The notes beneath the pieces are model-generated. The model saw nothing but the letters and a program-made list of their open reading frames with translations, made no database searches and was not told the DNA's origin. From positions 1 to 33,678 of the forward strand of contig JAUWMV010000024.1 of NCBI GenBank assembly GCA_030613005.1: 33,678 bases of DNA, written 5' to 3'. This stretch comes from a bacterium (GTDB lineage Bacteria > UBP14 > UBA6098 > B30-G16). Shown here one piece after another: positions 16,342 through 25,362 of this stretch. The position numbers were made by a program, and so were the translations under genes. The stretch's first letter is position 1, and every line of letters begins with the position of its first letter.

Positions 16342-17379
16342 ATGTCGGAACTCAGACACGACCCAGTTCAGAAAAGATGGGTAATTATCGCACTCGGTAG
16401 AAGTAAACGACCTAAGGATTTTGCCGATATCGAAGTAACATCGCGGAAAGGTACTTTGGCTTCATGTCCATTTTGTCCCGGTAACGAAGATAAGACACCA
16501 CCTGAAATTTTCGCGCTAAGACCTGATGATAGCAAGCCTAATACACCGGGTTGGAAAATGAGAATAATACCTAACAAATTTCCAGCTTTGAGAGTTGAGG
16601 GTAATCTTAACAGAAGAGGTTTGGGAATATATGATCTTATGGATGGGATTGGAGCACATGAAGTAATAATTGAAACTTCAGAGCATGGTGCTCATATTGG
16701 GGAAATGGATATTATGGATGTGTTTGATATAGTAAAAGCATATAGAGATAGGATTGCCGATCTTCATCAAGATAAACGACTTAGGTATGTCCAGATATTT
16801 AAAAACTATGGAGATATTGCGGGAGCATCGTTGGCTCACCCTCATTCTCAGCTTATTGCTACTCCAATAACGCCCAGAACTGTTGCCACTGAATTGGATT
16901 CTGCTAAGGAGCATTACAGAGAGAAGGAAAGATGTCTTTTCTGCGATATTATTAATCAGGAGTTGGCTCTTCATAAGCGTATTGTATTTACCACAGAAAA
17001 ATTTATTGCTTTATGTCCGTTTGCAAGTCGATTCCCATTTGAAATTTGGCTTCTGCCGAGATACCACTTTCACGATTATTCAAAGACGTGTGATAAGGAT
17101 TTGATGGCTTTCGGTGAAGCTCTTAAGAATATCTTACATAGGCTTCGAGTAGCTCTTAACGATCCTCCATATAACTTCATACTACATACCTCTCCTAATA
17201 CTTCTTATAGGCCGGGGAGGCCATTTTATTGGGAGACTTTACCGTATGATTGGCATTGGCATTTGGAAATTATACCGCGCCTAACCAAAGTGGCGGGTTT
17301 TGAATGGGGTTCAGGATTCTATATTAACCCAACGCCACCAGAAACTGCTGCGGAATTTCTCAGAATGGTCGACAGTTAA
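16342..17379 (+). CDS. galT: Galactose-1-phosphate uridylyltransferase family enzyme
   Basis: A 345-residue HIT-superfamily nucleotidyltransferase. Zinc ligands are visible in CPFCPGNE (C42, C45), and the catalytic loop is HPHSQ (H166, H168, Q170), the covalent uridylyl-histidine site of GalT. The C-terminal half (LHTSPN, WHWHLEIIPRL) also fits. In the Leloir pathway the enzyme exchanges UMP between UDP-glucose and galactose 1-phosphate. Some close relatives are ADP-glucose phosphorylases or use other NDP-sugars, and no galK or galE is adjacent, so the substrate is less certain than the family. ATG 16342 follows TAGGAGG. It ends a plus-strand unit facing the pilus-like operon. Confidence 0.88.
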   Translation: MSELRHDPVQKRWVIIALGRSKRPKDFADIEVTSRKGTLASCPFCPGNEDKTPPEIFALRPDDSKPNTPGWKMRIIPNKFPALRVEGNLNRRGLGIYDLMDGIGAHEVIIETSEHGAHIGEMDIMDVFDIVKAYRDRIADLHQDKRLRYVQIFKNYGDIAGASLAHPHSQLIATPITPRTVATELDSAKEHYREKERCLFCDIINQELALHKRIVFTTEKFIALCPFASRFPFEIWLLPRYHFHDYSKTCDKDLMAFGEALKNILHRLRVALNDPPYNFILHTSPNTSYRPGRPFYWETLPYDWHWHLEIIPRLTKVAGFEWGSGFYINPTPPETAAEFLRMVDS

Positions 17380-17616
17380 ACTTTATTGTGATAAGTTATA
17401 AATAGGATTAGATAGAGAATCTCTTATGGTATTTTATGCAAAATATTCATGCTATTCTTAATGAAAATTGTCTTTAAATTGTGCTGAATAATATACTCAA
17501 ATAAATCCTTTTCTAAAAATTAAAAGAATCAACTTCTCCTAAAGTATAAGAATCCACAAGGCTTTGCATTGTCATTGTGAATGTTATCTACGTTTTTGTT
17601 GGATTTTTTTAGGTAT

Positions 17617-18444
17617 CTATTTTGAAGATGCAACCGATGTTGTGTCTAAAGCTTTGAAAAATCTATATAAACCCAGAATTAACTGTAAGTCGTAATTCTT
17701 TTTTGACCTGGTTAGAAGAATTTTTTTCGGTGTAACAGCTTCATTCATGTCCTCGATTTCAAAAATAAGGTCTGCGACTGATTCGAGTGAACCGGTTGCA
17801 TATAGTTTATAAAGCAAAACCTCTGCGTTGTCGATTTTATCGATTGAAATCATATCGCGAAGTTTAGGCAGTTTGAGATCCATCGATAGGGCAATCGAGT
17901 CGATCTTGATTAATACTTGAGTTCTTTCAATATTTTTTACGGATTTCACTTGGACAACGTTGGTATCAGGGGGGAATTTGGACTTTATGATGAATTGAAA
18001 TCCTTTTTTTGTAGTTGAAGTATCGATAATGTGTGAGACAATATTAGCGGAATTCAATGCCTGTTTTAAGCTTTCGGCTTGAGTCGATTTTTTTGTTATG
18101 AAGGTCATTAGAACACCTCTATCTCCGTTTGATACAATTTTTTCAGGAGAAAAATCTTGTATAGCTTCAAAAAAACTTGCCCATCGAACTTTCGATTCAG
18201 CGACTATTTCCTCCGTAGATTTGAGCTCAGTCTCTTGAGTTTCCTCGATTACAGCCATTTCTTTAATAGAAACTGGTGGTTCAGGAAAAGTTTCCGGTAT
18301 CACAAAATATGCAACAGATGAAATTGTCAAAAAGAACAGCACGAGCAGGAAGGAAGTATAGACTTTTCGGGATGACGAAGCTCTCAAAGACGGAGTTGGC
18401 GCACTTTGTGATCGATAAAGATTTATGTATATCATATCTGCCAT
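17617..18444 (-). CDS. PilN-like bitopic membrane protein (tentative)
   Basis: A 275-residue protein with a short cytoplasmic N-terminus, one transmembrane helix (about residues 29-48, TSFLLVLFFLTISSVAYF) and a large periplasmic part with alternating helix/strand pattern. The N-terminal YINLYRSQ resembles the INLLP motif by which PilN docks onto PilM, and a PilM-like gene lies six bases upstream. PilN is usually about 190-200 residues, so this one is longer and could combine PilN- and PilO-like ferredoxin-fold domains. No sequence-level match beyond the docking motif was recognised; the assignment rests mostly on position and topology. It is the last gene of the minus-strand run. No hairpin terminator is evident in the 237 bases between it and galT. 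Confidence 0.6.
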   Translation of the reverse strand: MADMIYINLYRSQSAPTPSLRASSSRKVYTSFLLVLFFLTISSVAYFVIPETFPEPPVSIKEMAVIEETQETELKSTEEIVAESKVRWASFFEAIQDFSPEKIVSNGDRGVLMTFITKKSTQAESLKQALNSANIVSHIIDTSTTKKGFQFIIKSKFPPDTNVVQVKSVKNIERTQVLIKIDSIALSMDLKLPKLRDMISIDKIDNAEVLLYKLYATGSLESVADLIFEIEDMNEAVTPKKILLTRSKKNYDLQLILGLYRFFKALDTTSVASSK

Positions 18445-18450
18445 TTGAAT

Positions 18451-19359
18451 TTACTCATACATTTGCATTGCCAATCCAATTACCGGCAATACTTCGCTTA
18501 TTGTTAGTCCGGTCTTTTGTTTCACAGACATTATTCCCTTTGGGAAAATATCTTTTGGCTTTATTTCTTTAATGTTTAATCTTTCACTTATTCCTTGTTT
18601 TGCAACTTCCGATATTGGAAATCCAAAGTATACGATCCCATTTGCCTGAAATGAAGGTTCCTTAAGAATGTATGCTCCTATAGAAAGTTTAATTGATTCG
18701 GCAATCTCGTCATTAAGTTTTGTGCTTTCATTTTTTCCTAACATATCTGATGACACAAAGAAATTAGTTCCAAAGAAGAATTTACCTTTATCGAAAATTA
18801 TAACATGAGAATAATACTTTTCGACATTAACTACAGCAAGGCTTAATTTTTGTCTTGCAGCACTGGAAACAGTCATAAGGTTAAAGTCGGCGATAGGCTG
18901 TGGATCGATGGATTCCACGAATAAGCCAGCTTTTTCTAATACTTTACCTCTTTCTATTAGGTATCTATTCAGTGCTGCCGACATTACTAACCCATATGGT
19001 GTTTGAAAGCAACTAGTTACGAGATTTTCCACAGGCTCGTTCATATGAAGAGACATTTCCCATGCAATTTGGTCTTCTGTAATTTTAGAGTAACCTTCTT
19101 CGTGCGGAATGGTTTTAATACCTACCAAATTTGTAGGAAGATTTAGAACAGCATTATACGTTGTAGCTTCAAGTCTATCCAACAAGCTAATAAGTGATTC
19201 CGCTACTTTATCGAGATCGTTAATAGAACCAAAGGTAATAGAACCCTTTGGAATAGGCCAAGCGGCTACTTTCTCGGTTTTTGGGGGTCTTCCAACCTTA
19301 ACCTCAGCACATACTATTTTGTAATCGCTTAGATAGACACCCAAAATATTCTTGCTCAT
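18451..19359 (-). CDS. PilM-like actin-fold ATPase (pilus / type II secretion assembly)
   Basis: A 302-residue cytoplasmic protein with the PilM/GspL actin-like plan: the first strands LGVYLSDYKIVCAEV, the central AWEMSLHM...MSAALNRYLIERGKVLEKAGL stretch (typical of PilM: 'E....I....D.V.....VLAVAA.....D.......AGL'), then IDPQPIADFNLM, and a final VLPVIGLAMQMYE (compare 'P.GLAL'). The first phosphate loop is atypical: PilM usually reads GIDIGSSxIK, here GVYLSDYKIV, so ATP binding may be altered. PilM forms the inner ring linking PilN to the pilus motor. ATG 19359 follows GAGGTTAA. Spacing to neighbours is 34 bases upstream and 6 downstream. Confidence 0.75.
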   Translation of the reverse strand: MSKNILGVYLSDYKIVCAEVKVGRPPKTEKVAAWPIPKGSITFGSINDLDKVAESLISLLDRLEATTYNAVLNLPTNLVGIKTIPHEEGYSKITEDQIAWEMSLHMNEPVENLVTSCFQTPYGLVMSAALNRYLIERGKVLEKAGLFVESIDPQPIADFNLMTVSSAARQKLSLAVVNVEKYYSHVIIFDKGKFFFGTNFFVSSDMLGKNESTKLNDEIAESIKLSIGAYILKEPSFQANGIVYFGFPISEVAKQGISERLNIKEIKPKDIFPKGIMSVKQKTGLTISEVLPVIGLAMQMYE

Positions 19360-19393
19360 TTAACCTCACATAAGAAAATATAATACTCCTCGG

Positions 19394-19858
19394 CTATTCT
19401 TCCCATGTGGGATTACCTAATATTATCTGTCCGAAACCATTTGGTGAACTTATAGAAAAGAAAAAGGAATCTCTGGCAACGATAATAAATTCTCTACTGT
19501 CAAGAGGATCAACTCCAATGTCCGTAGTATCAGCATCTTCCGGCAGAAATTTTATCAAGTCCTCAACGTTATCGGTAAAATATCTTAGAATGGGAGCTTC
19601 TTCTTCAGCTGATTTGGCTCCCTTCTTTTTTTCACCTCTTAGTGCCTTTAAAGATTCAATTTCTTCAGGAGTGGTTCTGCCAGCAGCTGTTTCAAAATAA
19701 TTCATCTCTGCTTCCGAGAGCCAAAGCATTCGCTGTCTTGAAAGTTCCTTTATTTTAGCTTCCTTTTCTACCCTGAGCATGGGAGTAATTAATGCGGCAA
19801 TAAGTGCAACTGCGAGAATTAGTATTATTACATCTAACAACATCAATCCTTTACGCAT
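19394..19858 (-). CDS. Pseudopilin-like protein with atypical prepilin signal
   Basis: A 154-residue protein starting MRKGLMLLDVIILILAVALIA. A short basic leader ends in Gly4, followed by a 20-residue hydrophobic helix, the layout of a type IV/type II prepilin. After cleavage behind Gly4 the fifth residue would be Asp rather than the canonical Glu. The helix continues into a charged amphipathic region (RVEKEAKIKELSRQRMLWLSEAEMNYFETAAG), as in GspG-type pseudopilins where the N-terminal helix extends into a region sampling YFETAxGR-like residues. The rest is a small globular domain ending in IILGNPTWEE. AAAGGAG precedes ATG 19858. It sits between ComEA-like and PilM-like genes. Confidence 0.7.
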   Translation of the reverse strand: MRKGLMLLDVIILILAVALIAALITPMLRVEKEAKIKELSRQRMLWLSEAEMNYFETAAGRTTPEEIESLKALRGEKKKGAKSAEEEAPILRYFTDNVEDLIKFLPEDADTTDIGVDPLDSREFIIVARDSFFFSISSPNGFGQIILGNPTWEE

Positions 19859-19872
19859 CAGGGTACTCCTTT

Positions 19873-20403
19873 CTACAATTCTATTTTTATATATTTTTCT
19901 AATTTTTCGAGCTTTTTCGAACCGATTCCTTTAACTTTTTTCAGTTCGACGATATTTTTAAAATAACCATTTTTTTCTCTATAATCAATGATCCTTTGTC
20001 CAAGAACAGGTCCTATACCAGGAAGAGATATTAATTTCTCTAAGTCTGCATGATTGATATCAATTCTTGAGTCTTTATATTCAGATATAGTGTCGTATTC
20101 TCTTTGTGAATCGGTTTTTTTAATGTTTTCTAAAGTATCAAAATCTCTTGTGTTTGGTGCTAATATTATTTCATCCATTATTATAAACTTATCATAGAAG
20201 TGGATTTTGTCATTCTCGATCGTTATTCCTTTCAGAGTGTCAGTTAATGATTGACTGTTGTTAACAGTTCCAAATTCGCCTTCCAGAATCACTGGTTTAT
20301 TGCCATTTTGAGCTGCAACGAATATGACAAACGGTATTTCTAACATTATAAAAAGAAATATCGCAGCAGCAATGGCTTGCCTTTTAGTTATGAATAAAAA
20401 CAT
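19873..20403 (-). CDS. ComEA-like membrane-anchored helix-hairpin-helix DNA-binding protein
   Basis: A 176-residue protein with one N-terminal transmembrane helix (about residues 9-30) and a linker of about 80 residues. A C-terminal (HhH)2 domain follows at 112-176. That domain begins DINHADLEKLISLPGIGP and contains a second hairpin KKVKGIGSKKLEKLEKY, the ComEA signature. ComEA is the periplasmic double-stranded DNA receptor of natural transformation; looser HhH-anchored relatives also occur. The gene lies 41 bases after purL and 14 bases before the pseudopilin gene. No clear Shine-Dalgarno precedes ATG 20403. Context with pilus-like genes strengthens a DNA-uptake role, but comEC and comF are not in the window. 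Confidence 0.82.
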   Translation of the reverse strand: MFLFITKRQAIAAAIFLFIMLEIPFVIFVAAQNGNKPVILEGEFGTVNNSQSLTDTLKGITIENDKIHFYDKFIIMDEIILAPNTRDFDTLENIKKTDSQREYDTISEYKDSRIDINHADLEKLISLPGIGPVLGQRIIDYREKNGYFKNIVELKKVKGIGSKKLEKLEKYIKIEL

Positions 20404-20444
20404 TTGAAAAATTTAGTAATAAAACTTAAAATGCACAACGAAAA

Positions 20445-22640
20445 TTATATCGTATTCTTTATCGAGTTTTCATACACTTCTTTTAGTTCTTCAATGTCAA
20501 ATCTTTGCTTATTGATTTTTAAATACGGATCATCGATTGTATTTCCGATTTTTTCACACATGATTTTCTTTTTATTTGCTGTTTGAAGAATATCCTCGAC
20601 ATAATCAGAACTAACCTCGCAAATAAACCTTCCCTGACTTTCGGAGAACAAGTAAACAGCATTTTCTAAGTAATTTGGTAGATTAATTTCAGCACCGATA
20701 CAGATAGAATTAATACACATTTCCGATAGAGATATTGCAATTCCACCCTCAGAAACATCATGAGCTGCATGGATTTTTCCCTCATGTATAAGCTCTATGA
20801 GGAAATTAATAATTCGATTATGCTCTTCAATTCTTGCTTCAGGCGGTTTCCCTGAGTAACTACCGCACAGCAGTTTTTGAATTTGGGATCCTTCCAATTC
20901 TTTGCTTGTTTCACCTAATATAACGATTGAATCCGTTGGCTTTTGAAATGCCATAGGAGTAATATAACTTTCATTCTCTATCAGTCCAACCATTCCAATA
21001 GTAGGCGTCGGGAAGATCGCACCTTTTGGAGATTCGTTGTAAAAACTTACGTTTCCACCGGTAACAGGAATAGAAAGAGCTCTGCAAGCATCGGAAATAC
21101 CATCAACACCGCGGGAAAACTGGTACATAACCTCTGGTTTTTGTGGATTTCCATAGTTAAGGCAGTTTGTAATTCCTATTGGTCGAGCACCTGTAGCTGT
21201 GACATTCCGAGCTGCTTCTAAAACAGCTATAGCAGCACCGATGTATGGGTCTAAATAACAATATGCACCATTCCCATCTATCGAGATTGAAAGAAATTGC
21301 CCAGTCTCTGGGATTCTCAGAACTGCAGCATCGCTATTTCCAGGGAGCATTACAGTTCTCGCTCCGACTTGATAGTCATATTGTTGATACACCCATCGTT
21401 TTGACGCTATTGAAGGCATCCCTAATAGTTTTGGTAATACTTCTTTAATATTAATTTTATCCAAAATATCATCACATTTTTCTGATTGCGCATCATCGGC
21501 AAGAATAGGTTTAGCTTGCGGTAGATTATATATAGGAGCACCATCTCCAGCTTGCAGTGAATTTGTTGGGATTTCACCTACGATTTCATTATGCCACAAA
21601 AGGCGTAACACATTTTCCTTAATAACCTTACCTACTACCGCGTAATTTAAATCCCATTTCTTCAAGATCGATTCAATCTCAGAGAGATTTTTCTTTTCGG
21701 TGATAAGCAACATTCGTTCCTGAGACTCAGAGAGCATAATTTTATATGGTGTCATGCCAGTTTCTCTTAAGGGAACCTTATCGAGATCGAGTTCGATACC
21801 GACACTACCCTTTGCTGCCAGTTCGGCACTGGACGAGGTTAAACCCGCTGCTCCCATGTCCTGCATACCAATAGCGAGATTACGCATTGCTATTTCCTGA
21901 GTGGCTTCAAGTAAAATTTTTTCTGTAAAAGGATCGCCAATTTGCACAGACGGTCTATCTTTATCTGATGTATCGGATAACTCAAAAGATGCAAACGAAG
22001 CACCGTGAATTCCGTCCCTGCCGGTAGATGAACCGATATAAACCACAGGATTTCCTGGACCTTTAGCTTTAGCTGAGATCATTTTGTCAATCTGCACTAA
22101 CCCCACTGCCATTACATTAACGATTGGATTACCAGTATATGAAGGTTCGAAATAAACTTCACCGTTTACAGTAGGCACGCCAAAACAATTGCCATAAGAT
22201 GCTATTCCTCTGACAACACCATCGAACAGGTGTTTTACAACCGGATTGTCTAATTCTCCGAATCTCAGTGAGTTAAGACATGCGATCGGATATGCACCCA
22301 TACAGAAAATATCCCTTAATATTCCACCCACACCTGTAGCAGCACCTTGAAACGGCTCGATGGCTGAGGGATGGTTATGACTTTCTACTTTAAAGACGAC
22401 AGCCCAATTGTCCTTTAGTCTAAGTGCACCGGCGTTTTCTATTCCCGGTTCTGCTATTATTCGGTCGCTGGACTTGGGAAATCGTTTTAGATGTATCGAT
22501 GAGCTTTTGTATGAGCAATGTTCAGACCACATCACGGAGAAAATTCCTAATTCGGTGTAATTAGGCTCCCTTCCTAAAATTTGCACAATTCGATTGAATT
22601 CTGCTTCAGAGAGCCCGAGTTGCAACGCTATATCTAACAT
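20445..22640 (-). CDS. purL: Phosphoribosylformylglycinamidine synthase subunit PurL
   Basis: The catalytic subunit of FGAM synthase in de novo purine synthesis: FGAR, ATP and ammonia from glutamine yield FGAM. At 731 residues it is the small PurL type that works with separate PurS and PurQ; neither is nearby. Visible motifs are [23 protein letters not shown] with catalytic His41, [24 protein letters not shown] (ATP site), the [11 protein letters not shown] loop, and the second half with GLIEN and AHDVSEGG. The start at 22640 has a weak AGGTAG site. It lies 22 bases after rng. prs, elsewhere in the window, supplies its pathway with PRPP. Confidence 0.97.
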   Translation of the reverse strand: MLDIALQLGLSEAEFNRIVQILGREPNYTELGIFSVMWSEHCSYKSSSIHLKRFPKSSDRIIAEPGIENAGALRLKDNWAVVFKVESHNHPSAIEPFQGAATGVGGILRDIFCMGAYPIACLNSLRFGELDNPVVKHLFDGVVRGIASYGNCFGVPTVNGEVYFEPSYTGNPIVNVMAVGLVQIDKMISAKAKGPGNPVVYIGSSTGRDGIHGASFASFELSDTSDKDRPSVQIGDPFTEKILLEATQEIAMRNLAIGMQDMGAAGLTSSSAELAAKGSVGIELDLDKVPLRETGMTPYKIMLSESQERMLLITEKKNLSEIESILKKWDLNYAVVGKVIKENVLRLLWHNEIVGEIPTNSLQAGDGAPIYNLPQAKPILADDAQSEKCDDILDKINIKEVLPKLLGMPSIASKRWVYQQYDYQVGARTVMLPGNSDAAVLRIPETGQFLSISIDGNGAYCYLDPYIGAAIAVLEAARNVTATGARPIGITNCLNYGNPQKPEVMYQFSRGVDGISDACRALSIPVTGGNVSFYNESPKGAIFPTPTIGMVGLIENESYITPMAFQKPTDSIVILGETSKELEGSQIQKLLCGSYSGKPPEARIEEHNRIINFLIELIHEGKIHAAHDVSEGGIAISLSEMCINSICIGAEINLPNYLENAVYLFSESQGRFICEVSSDYVEDILQTANKKKIMCEKIGNTIDDPYLKINKQRFDIEELKEVYENSIKNTI

Positions 22641-22662
22641 TATTTCTACCTATTTAGTATTA

Positions 22663-24198
22663 TTAAATATTAAGTAAGTTTTGGGATTTCTTCTTCTCAT
22701 TTGACATCTCGGTTTCTATTATTCTAAATTTATAAGGACTCAGAGAATCATCGGCAAAGACAGTTAAGTTAATGCCATATTCGTCTTTGAAATCCTTTAT
22801 TCGTTGACCGTTGTCGGATAGAAGTTCCTCAGCAACTTGTGGATGAATTAGAAGGAGAACATTGTCTTTATATTTCCCCTTAGCTTTAACTAACCATCGT
22901 TCTATATTTGCCACCATTGTGCTGGGTGAGTATATTCGACCTATACCTCTGCAGGTTGGGCACATCTCGGTTATTTGAGTTAAAACGGATTGTTCGATTC
23001 TCTCTCGAGTTAGGATCAACATTCCGAACTCGTTTATTGGAAGAATTCTCCTGCGTGCTCTATCAGTTTTGATAGCTGTCTTAAAAGTTTTTTCGACTTT
23101 TTTAATGTTATCTTGATCCTCCATATCGATAAAATCGATAGCAATAAGTCCACCAATATCGCGAAGTCTCAACTGTCGAGCAATTTCCTCAGCAGCCTCG
23201 AGATTAACTTTAAAAATTGTATTTTGGTATTTCCTTTTGCCTGTGAATCTACTTGAATTAACATCTATCGCTGTTAGGGCTTCCGTTTGATCGATGACAA
23301 TTTCACCTCCGCTATGCAACCGAACTTCTCGTCGCATCATATCAGTTATCTGTTTCTCTATTCCATAATAATCGAATATGGGTTCTGGTTGGTTGTATAA
23401 TTTAATTTTTTCTTTCATTTCCGGGGCAACTGTGTTTATGTAACGTATCATTTTATTGTACTCATCATGCGAATCAATAGTAAGATATTCTACATCAGGC
23501 GAAAGCTGGTCACGAACAAGAGTAGGTATAAGCCCAGTGTCTCTGTAAATAAGAGATCCTGGTGGTAGTGCTTTTATGCGGTTAATTATGCCATTCCAGA
23601 CTTTAAGTAATTGATCCAGATCTAGCTTAAGCGATTCGGCAGAAAGCCCTTTGGAAATCGTGCGGATGATAACGCCAAAACCGGTTGGTTTTATGGCAGT
23701 CATAGCTTTTCTAAGTCGTATTCGCTCTGTTCTATCAACGACTCTTCGAGATATGCCAATGTGCCTTGCACCCGGAATAAGAACCAGATAGCGTCCTGCG
23801 ATGGAAAGCTGTGTACTGCAGCGTGGACCCTTGGTTCCGATAGGTTCGCGATAAACTTGTACTATTAATTCCTGTCCTTTTCTCAGAACATGTTGAATAG
23901 GTAAATCATCTTGCTGACGCATGGGTTGTTTTACGATTTCCCTTGTTTCAGCATCTGCTGCTTTTAATGCACTGTAAGTATAAATATCTGAGGCATGCAG
24001 AAATGCTCGCTTAGGTAAGCCGAGTTCTATAAAGGCTGCCTGAAGTCCGGGGACAATATTTTCGACCACACCTTTGTAAATATTTGATACAATTCTTCGT
24101 TGGTCGGAGCGTTCTATAAACAGTTCTACTAACTTGTTATCCTCAATAATTGCTACCCGATTTTCATGTAACTGTACATTAATAACTACCTGTATCAT
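22663..24198 (-). CDS. rng: Ribonuclease E/G family endoribonuclease
   Basis: A 511-residue RNase G-type enzyme that cleaves single-stranded AU-rich RNA (16S rRNA 5' end maturation, mRNA decay). The N-terminal S1 domain spans about residues 35-130 (YKGVVENIVPGLQAAFIELG, with GPRCSTQLSIAGRYLVLIPG following). The catalytic DNase I-like region has TAIDVNSSRFTGKR and DIGGLIAIDFIDME, whose aspartates bind Mg2+. The zinc-link CPTCRGIGRIYS follows, then a small C-terminal domain. There is no long RNase E-type scaffold tail. The start overlaps the tsaE stop by four bases (ATGA). Confidence 0.95.
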   Translation of the reverse strand: MIQVVINVQLHENRVAIIEDNKLVELFIERSDQRRIVSNIYKGVVENIVPGLQAAFIELGLPKRAFLHASDIYTYSALKAADAETREIVKQPMRQQDDLPIQHVLRKGQELIVQVYREPIGTKGPRCSTQLSIAGRYLVLIPGARHIGISRRVVDRTERIRLRKAMTAIKPTGFGVIIRTISKGLSAESLKLDLDQLLKVWNGIINRIKALPPGSLIYRDTGLIPTLVRDQLSPDVEYLTIDSHDEYNKMIRYINTVAPEMKEKIKLYNQPEPIFDYYGIEKQITDMMRREVRLHSGGEIVIDQTEALTAIDVNSSRFTGKRKYQNTIFKVNLEAAEEIARQLRLRDIGGLIAIDFIDMEDQDNIKKVEKTFKTAIKTDRARRRILPINEFGMLILTRERIEQSVLTQITEMCPTCRGIGRIYSPSTMVANIERWLVKAKGKYKDNVLLLIHPQVAEELLSDNGQRIKDFKDEYGINLTVFADDSLSPYKFRIIETEMSNEKKKSQNLLNI

Positions 24199-24647
24199 AT
24201 GTCCTCTTCAGTTTGATTAATAATTGTGATCTTTCGATTTTTATCATCGATTATTTCTAATTTAACTTTAATATTTTTCTCGGGGAGCATTTTTTCAGAT
24301 AAACGATCTGCCCATTCAACAATTTTAATTGCATTCTCATCGAAAATATATTCTGCAATCTCTCCACCGTTAATTTGCCCCATTTGTTCCAATCTATATA
24401 AATCTATATGATAAATTACACATTTATCGTTTTTAGTGAGATTTTTCCCGTGATAAATTTTTAATATAACATATGATGGACTTTTAACCATTTCAATGAG
24501 AAATTTTCTGCATAAACCTTTTACGAATGTAGTTTTCCCTGAGCCTAACGAACCGTATAGCAATACAGTATCCCCCAAAGATAAATTTTCGGCAAGTTTT
24601 CCAGCGATTTGCTCCGTTTGCTCGACAGTATTTGATACAAATTTCAT
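24195..24647 (-). CDS. tsaE: tRNA threonylcarbamoyladenosine biosynthesis ATPase TsaE
   Basis: A 150-residue P-loop ATPase that works with TsaB and TsaD in making the universal t6A37 modification of ANN-decoding tRNAs. Walker A is GSLGSGKT (32-39), followed by KSPSYVILKIY (switch region), then the YHIDLYRL motif and KIVEWADRL, all characteristic of the family. Length is standard (about 150). It overlaps the HD gene upstream and rng downstream by four bases each, so the three are almost certainly co-translated. TsaB and TsaD are not in the window. Confidence 0.94.
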   Translation of the reverse strand: MKFVSNTVEQTEQIAGKLAENLSLGDTVLLYGSLGSGKTTFVKGLCRKFLIEMVKSPSYVILKIYHGKNLTKNDKCVIYHIDLYRLEQMGQINGGEIAEYIFDENAIKIVEWADRLSEKMLPEKNIKVKLEIIDDKNRKITIINQTEEDI

Positions 24648-25183
24648 TTTTCCAGAAAACTCTTAAGCGTGTGAAATGTTATGAAATCGGCTTTATTTAT
24701 GATTATCGCTTCGACGTTGCGATATCTCCCGTCGCCTTCTCCGGCATGCGTTGCTATGATATGAACAACTTCAGGTGGAATTTCGAATTTATAGGCAATT
24801 GCGGCTCCGCTAAATGGATGTCTTACCAGTTTTCCGAAATTGCTTTTAACAAATTTACCATCTTCCTTTTTATATTCCAGAAATTTTCCAACATCGTGAA
24901 GCAACCCACCCGAAATAAGATAATCTCGATTGAAATTGAATTTGGGATACATTGTCACCAATTCCTTAGCTGAATGCAATGCAATCCGTGTAACAGCTAA
25001 CGTATGATCCAACAAACTTGCTGGACAATTTGGTATAAGAAGTGTGAATGGAATTGCGAGTGCTTCATCCTCTGTCCATCCGCCTTTGGTTATTGCGTAT
25101 TCGAAACATCGCATAACTTTTAATTTCAAATCTTCATTTTCGATCTGCTCGATCGGTTGAAGTATTTTCCAAATCTTTTCCAA
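24644..25183 (-). CDS. HD-domain phosphohydrolase
   Basis: A 179-residue HD-superfamily protein. Metal-ligand candidates are H60 (LLDHTLAVTRIA), the HD pair H96-D97 (GGLLHDVGKFLEYKK), H122 (VRHPFSGAAIA) and H146 (IIATHAGEG), the order expected for HD hydrolases acting on phosphate esters or nucleotides. The substrate is unknown. The start is TTG at 25183, with AGGAG six bases upstream, and is the first gene of an eight-gene minus-strand run. No sensor or GGDEF domain is attached. Confidence 0.85.
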   Translation of the reverse strand: MEKIWKILQPIEQIENEDLKLKVMRCFEYAITKGGWTEDEALAIPFTLLIPNCPASLLDHTLAVTRIALHSAKELVTMYPKFNFNRDYLISGGLLHDVGKFLEYKKEDGKFVKSNFGKLVRHPFSGAAIAYKFEIPPEVVHIIATHAGEGDGRYRNVEAIIINKADFITFHTLKSFLEK

Positions 25184-25210
25184 TTATTTCTCCTTTTTTA
25201 TTTGCAACCA

Positions 25211-25238
25211 AAAATATAATTTTATTTAGATATTGCAA
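25211..25238 (-). promoter_or_regulatory. Candidate promoter for the HD-tsaE-rng-purL-pilus-like run
   Basis: On the minus strand TTGCAA (25238-25233) and TATTTT (25216-25211) lie 16 bases apart, about 28 bases before the TTG start at 25183. It shares -10 sequence and spacing with the other candidate promoters noted here. Confidence 0.4.
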
Positions 25239-25292
25239 GTGAAAGGAAAGATAAGATTTGCAGAAATAAAGTAATTTCAAGCAATAATACTC

Positions 25293-25320
25293 TTGACATC
25301 GTATTAAAAGGAAATATTTT
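25293..25320 (+). promoter_or_regulatory. Candidate promoter for the secreted protein gene at 25363
   Basis: A perfect TTGACA (25293-25298) is followed after 16 bases by TATTTT (25315-25320). The start codon lies 43 bases further on, behind AGGAGGGG. Confidence 0.5.
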
Positions 25321-25362
25321 TAGAATGGAGTATTAGGTTCGAAAATTAAAAGGAGGGGTTTT

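Noticed and set aside
17380-17616. Hidden small gene or terminator between galT and the PilN-like gene
   Set aside because: Only very short frames without Shine-Dalgarno were seen, and the small AGAGA/TCTCT palindrome lacks a loop and a T-run.
22641-22662. Purine riboswitch before purL
   Set aside because: Only 22 bases separate rng and purL, too short for any riboswitch aptamer.
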